Source: Panopea generosa (lineage: Eukaryota; Mollusca; Bivalvia; Adapedonta; Hiatellidae). From it: 64,000 bases of DNA. The notes under the pieces were generated by a model. That model made no database searches. It was not told the origin of the DNA and saw nothing but the letters and a program-made list of their open reading frames with translations. The DNA lies in assembly GCA_029582155.1 (NCBI GenBank), contig CM055907.1:11197874-11261873 (forward strand), read 5' to 3'. Positions 60,401 to 64,000 of the stretch are shown here, piece by piece. The position numbers were made by a program, and so were the translations under genes. Every line of letters begins with the position of its first letter. The first letter of the stretch is position 1.

Positions 60401-62062
60401 AGAATTACTTACACGCCAGAGGTTGCGGGTTCGATCCCCTTGTCGTGTTGTCGAGCCCAGCATGGTTAACAACTTTTTTGTGAAAATTACTTACACGCCA
60501 TATGTTGCAGGTTCGATCCCCTGGTCGTGAAGTCGAGCCCTGCATGGTTTAACAACTTATTTGTGAGATTTACTTACACGCCATATGTTGCAGGTTCGAT
60601 ACTCTTATCATGTTGTCGAGCCCAGCATTGTTTAACAACTTATTTGTGAGAATTACTTACACGACAGAGGTTGCAGGTTCCAGCACCTTGTCGTGTTGTC
60701 GAGCCCAGCATGGTTTAACAACTTATTTGTGAGAATTACTTACACGCCAGAGGCTGCTGGTTCGTTCCCTAGTTGTGAAGTCGAGCCCAGCATGGTTTAA
60801 CAACTTATTTGTGAGAATTACTTACACGCCAGAAGTTGCAGGTTCGATCCCTGGTCGTGAAGTCGATCCCAGCATGGTTTAACAACTTATTTGTGAGAAT
60901 TACTTACACGCCAGAGGTTACGGGTCGATCCCCTTGTCGTGAAGTCGAGCCCAGCATGGTTTAACAACTTATTTGTGAAAATTACTTACACGCCAGAGGT
61001 TTCAGGTTCGATCCCCTTGTCGTGTTGTCGAGCCCAGCATGATTTAACAACTTATTTGTGAGAATTACTTACACGCTAGAGGTTGCAGGTTCGATCCCCT
61101 GGTTGTGAAGTCGAGCCCAGCATGGTTTAACAACTTATTTGTGAGAATTACTTTCACGCCAGAGGTTACGGGTCGATCCCCTGGTCATGAAGTCGAGCCC
61201 AGCATGGTTTAACAACTTATTTGTGAGAATTACTTACACGCCAGAGGTTGCAGGTTCGATCCCCTGGTTGTGAAGTCGAGCCCAGCATGGTTTAACAACT
61301 TATTTGTGAGAATTACTTACACGCCAGAGGTTGCAGGTTCGATCCCCTTGTCGTGTTGTCGAGCCCAGCATGGTTTAACAACTTATTTGTGAGAATAACT
61401 TACACGCCAGACGTTGCGGGTCGATCCCCTGGTTGGAAGTCGAGCCCAGCATGGTTTAACAACTTATTTGTGAGAATTACTTACACGCCAGAGGTTGCGG
61501 GTTCGATCCCCTGGTTGTGAAGTCGAGCCCAGCATGGTTTAACAACTTATTTCTGAGAATTACTTACACGCCAGAGGTTACGGGTCGATCCCCTGGTCGT
61601 GAAGTCGAGCCCAGCATGGTTTAACAACTTATTTGTGAGAATTACTTACACGCCAGAGGTTGTGGGTTCGATCCCCTGGTTGTGAAGTCGAGCCCAGCAT
61701 GGTTTAACAACTTATTTGTGAGAATTACTTAACACGCCAGAGGTTGCGGGTTCGATCGCCCTGGTTGTGAAGTCGAGCCCAGCATTGTTTAACAACTTAT
61801 TTGTGAGAATTACTTACACGCCAGAGGTTGCAGGTTCGATCGCCTGGTCGTGAAGTCGAGCCCAGCATGGTGTAACAACTTATTTGTGAGAATTACTTAC
61901 ACACCAGAGGTTGCAGGTTCGATCCCCTGGTCGTGAAGTCGAGCCCAGCATTGTTTAACAACTTATTTGTGAGAATTACTTACACGCCAGAGATTGCGGG
62001 TTCGATCCCCTGGTAGTGTAGTCGAGCCCATCATGGTTTAACAACTTATTTGTGAGAATTAC
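51490..62062 (+). repeat. 83-bp satellite array with a Pol III B-box in each unit
   Basis: About 125 head-to-tail units of 83 bp. Each has the core GGTTCGATCCC (fits the B-box consensus GWTCRANNC), then AGTCGAGCCC, then TGGTTTAACAACTTATTTG. The stretch TGGTTTAACAA is one base off an A-box and stands about 40 bp before the next unit's B-box. Most units have no run of four T's, so there is no obvious Pol III terminator inside. The flanks show a single-copy, SINE-like version of the unit: on the left from 51477 (ATCAATCCAAGC ... TTTGTAAGAATTACTT), and on the right at 62056-62090 (TTACTTGCAGAAAGAC, GTGGTTCT). The array therefore grew inside a SINE. Short open frames in it are by-products of the repeat. 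Confidence 0.95.
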
Positions 62063-62063
62063 T

Positions 62064-63449
62064 TGCAGAAAGACTGTGGTTCTGTTCAGAATTATTCTGA
62101 GGTCCTCCTCCAACAATAAATTTGAATAGATCACAATTATATAACCTGTCATGTGTTGAAAAATAACATAAAGAGCCATGAAAAATATAAAAATTTGATG
62201 GATTACTATTGTTAGAAAGTGATATTGATATTATTCAGTGTTCATTCATTCATTCATTCATTCACTCACTCATTTATTCATTCATTGACAAACACAAACA
62301 ATAGTTTTTTTATCAATGGATTTGATAAAACATGACACAAGCAATATCTGTGTAGTTGCACAACAACACTTAACAAAAATACAAGATACAATGGGTGAGA
62401 ACTTTCTTTTAATTAATTATTAGACATTTTTTCTCAGTGAACTCTTTGTCTAGTAAATTCATTTCATATACTTGGCTGAATTAGATCAGGCCATGCAAAG
62501 CATGAATTAGATCAGGCCATGCAAAGAATTATCTTCAATTTGATTTGCATTTTTTTTACTTTTGAAATAAATCTTTTGGGTTCAATTAAAAACCTGTAGG
62601 CAGAAGTGCGTATAAATTCATGTTTGAAAACAGGTTTTGTACCAAAAATATTATTTTTTAAGCTTATATTATAATGTTTTGGTCCTCTAGATTTTTTTTC
62701 TGTCTGTGTTTACTTTTAAACAACTACTGTGAAACCACTGTAGATTTTGACCATCCCTACATTATGATGAGGTCAAGTTTTCTGTTTCTCTGAAGGCCCA
62801 GGTGTAATAAAATGTGTCCAAGCTTTGGTAAAATTTGGTGTCGGCGCAGGGGTCACAGTTTTACATGCGGTTGGACAGCAGAATTTAAAGCTATGTTCTT
62901 CTCGTAAACAGTATATGGCGTTGAGCTTAAACAATTAATAAATAGCAGTTGCTAACCATATGTTATCATTGCGACTCTTGATTTTATCGTAGGGACCACG
63001 AACTGATTTCTACACACTACTCATGATTTTTTTCAACTCAAAATTTTCAAGGTCTTTAAATGGTAACTTGAATTTATCATACATTAAACTGTTACCTATA
63101 TTCTATTTATTTCACTGCATTTATATACATGTATTCTCACTTATTGATAAAGATGAGCACTGAATATAAATAATGAAACAGTATCAGTCCTTTTCTTAGG
63201 ATTTTTCCAGGCGCTGAGTTAAATATGAGGCGTATGGGGGGTTGTGATACTGTATTTAAAATATGAGTGGAGAGAAATCCCAAGCTGAGATGTTTAGTAA
63301 ACTGGGACACGGCTTTAAGTTGTAACACTTTTTTTTCACGACTTCGCTTTGTTAGGCGGAGTTATGTGCACACTGTGATAGGCGGAGTTATGTGCCCTTT
63401 GACTGATATAAGTTAATTATTATACATAACTAGTGTTCACGCCTCTCAA
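62064..63449. other. Spacer between 83-bp satellite and second Mab-21 gene
   Basis: Begins with the SINE remnant in which the satellite grew. It contains a 26-bp direct duplication near 62482-62531 (GATCAGGCCATGCAAAG twice) that is single in the left copy. A small open frame at 63137-63328 has no support. Confidence 0.6.
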
Positions 63450-64000
63450 TCAAACTAATGAAAAGGACGACATTAAGCGAGCTATGTACAATTTTGAAGC
63501 GTTGTTACGTGGTCGTATCTCAAGTGATTTTATGTAACATTCAAACGCTTTATGAATGAAGCCCTCATCCTCCAGACACGTGCCCAATAAGTTCCAGCTG
63601 GTTTCCCGGTGTGTGCAAAAACCAATAGCGTTAGTGCGACAGTATAGGTTATTTAGAGCTTGTTTCTGTTCACTTTCTCTCCCCAACTGTCTGTACGTCT
63701 TGTATTGTAAATAGAACAAGTACGATACAGGGTCCACTACGGCCCATTCCATCCTTACATCCCTTTCGTCTCTGTGTTTTACGTCATTAGCGGTAGATCT
63801 GAACATCTCGTACTGTAATTCAGGCGGAACACAGAACATCTCACTACGTAGGAATCGTACACAGAATGCTGTATACCTGGTACATAGGTTATGTTCAAAT
63901 AAATTTATATTGAAAAAGAACTCTGAAAAACGGCCAATGTCCGGAAAACACCCACATACGGCCAATAAAGAACTATCACATCTTTGTTCTATATAGCGTA
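63450..64000 (-). CDS. Second Mab-21/TPR protein, 3' part only, cut by the window edge
   Basis: The frame is open from the right edge of the window to a stop at 63450, about 183 codons. It aligns along its whole length with the C-terminus of the gene at 39,942-42,293: IEQR near the edge, VCGCF, TRYTAFCVRFLR, CVPPEL, MFRSTANDVKHRDE, FYLQYKTYR, HRETSWNLLGTC, then FECYIKSLEIRPRNNA. The last residues differ (MSSFSLV instead of MWQLVQNHALP), and the segment before TRYTAF is diverged. No stop or frameshift is visible in this part, so it may be a working paralogue. The TTG at 63965 is not the start; the N-terminal nucleotidyltransferase part lies outside the window. Confidence 0.85.
   Translation of the reverse strand, partial: RYIEQRCDSSLLAVCGCFPDIGRFSEFFFNINLFEHNLCTRYTAFCVRFLRSEMFCVPPELQYEMFRSTANDVKHRDERDVRMEWAVVDPVSYLFYLQYKTYRQLGRESEQKQALNNLYCRTNAIGFCTHRETSWNLLGTCLEDEGFIHKAFECYIKSLEIRPRNNASKLYIARLMSSFSLV

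Larger units (their letters stand above)
47425..64000. repeat. Segmental duplication, right copy (continues past the window)
   Basis: Partner of 31711-40507. It is longer because of the 83-bp satellite and a ~30-bp minisatellite. It lacks the SINEs at 32174-32370 and 37902-38098, which therefore entered the left copy later (or were lost here). The SINE inside CSN6 intron 8 is present in both (33241-33358 and 48075-48192), so it predates the duplication. Confidence 0.9.

Noticed and set aside
51490..62062. Cluster of tRNA genes
   Set aside because: Only the T-arm/B-box part is present. There is no acceptor stem pairing, no anticodon arm and no terminator.
63137..63328. 63-codon minus-strand open frame
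   Set aside because: Downstream of the Mab-21 stop in a diverged spacer, with no counterpart in the left segmental copy.

Overview
The window looks like nuclear DNA of a mollusc, most likely a bivalve. It is AT-rich, has spliced genes with short exons and GT-AG introns, and is crowded with tRNA-derived SINEs, small inverted-repeat DNA elements and minisatellites. It also carries a Mab-21/cGAS-like gene of the kind that is expanded in bivalves. The species cannot be named from the sequence alone.

Layout. (1) 1-19,924, minus strand: the 5' two thirds of a cohesin STAG (SA/stromalin) gene. I could place 18 coding exons with matching phases, giving 762 codons from the start ATG; the gene continues past position 1. 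(2) 19,925-24,855: head-to-head interval between STAG and the next gene, holding a dead LINE reverse-transcriptase fragment and a candidate STAG promoter. (3) 24,856-34,116, plus strand: a complete CSN6 (COPS6) gene of the COP9 signalosome, nine coding exons and 312 codons. (4) 34,117-39,941: 3' UTR, nested SINEs and a 49-bp satellite. (5) 39,942-42,293, minus strand: an intronless-CDS Mab-21-domain protein (783 aa) with an N-terminal nucleotidyltransferase signature and a TPR-like C-terminal part. (6) 42,300-47,424: no recognisable gene; a 25-bp minisatellite between inverted repeats, a GA microsatellite and an AT-rich minisatellite. (7) 47,425-64,000: a second, diverged copy of 31,711-40,507. 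It holds a dead 3' part of CSN6, a roughly 10.5-kb satellite of an 83-bp unit, and the 3' end of a second Mab-21 gene that runs off the window.

The most unusual feature is the segmental duplication and what has grown inside it. At the same place in both copies, a nest of tRNA-derived SINEs has turned into a satellite array, but a different one in each: 49-bp units in the left copy and 83-bp units in the right. The 83-bp unit contains a good RNA polymerase III B-box in nearly every copy (about 125 units), which makes the array a possible TFIIIC-binding domain. No prokaryotic-type system, CRISPR array or intact transposon was found.

The genes are not an operon. STAG and CSN6 are housekeeping genes (sister chromatid cohesion; cullin deneddylation). 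The Mab-21 genes belong to a family that includes cGAS-like innate immune sensors, but their function here is not proven.
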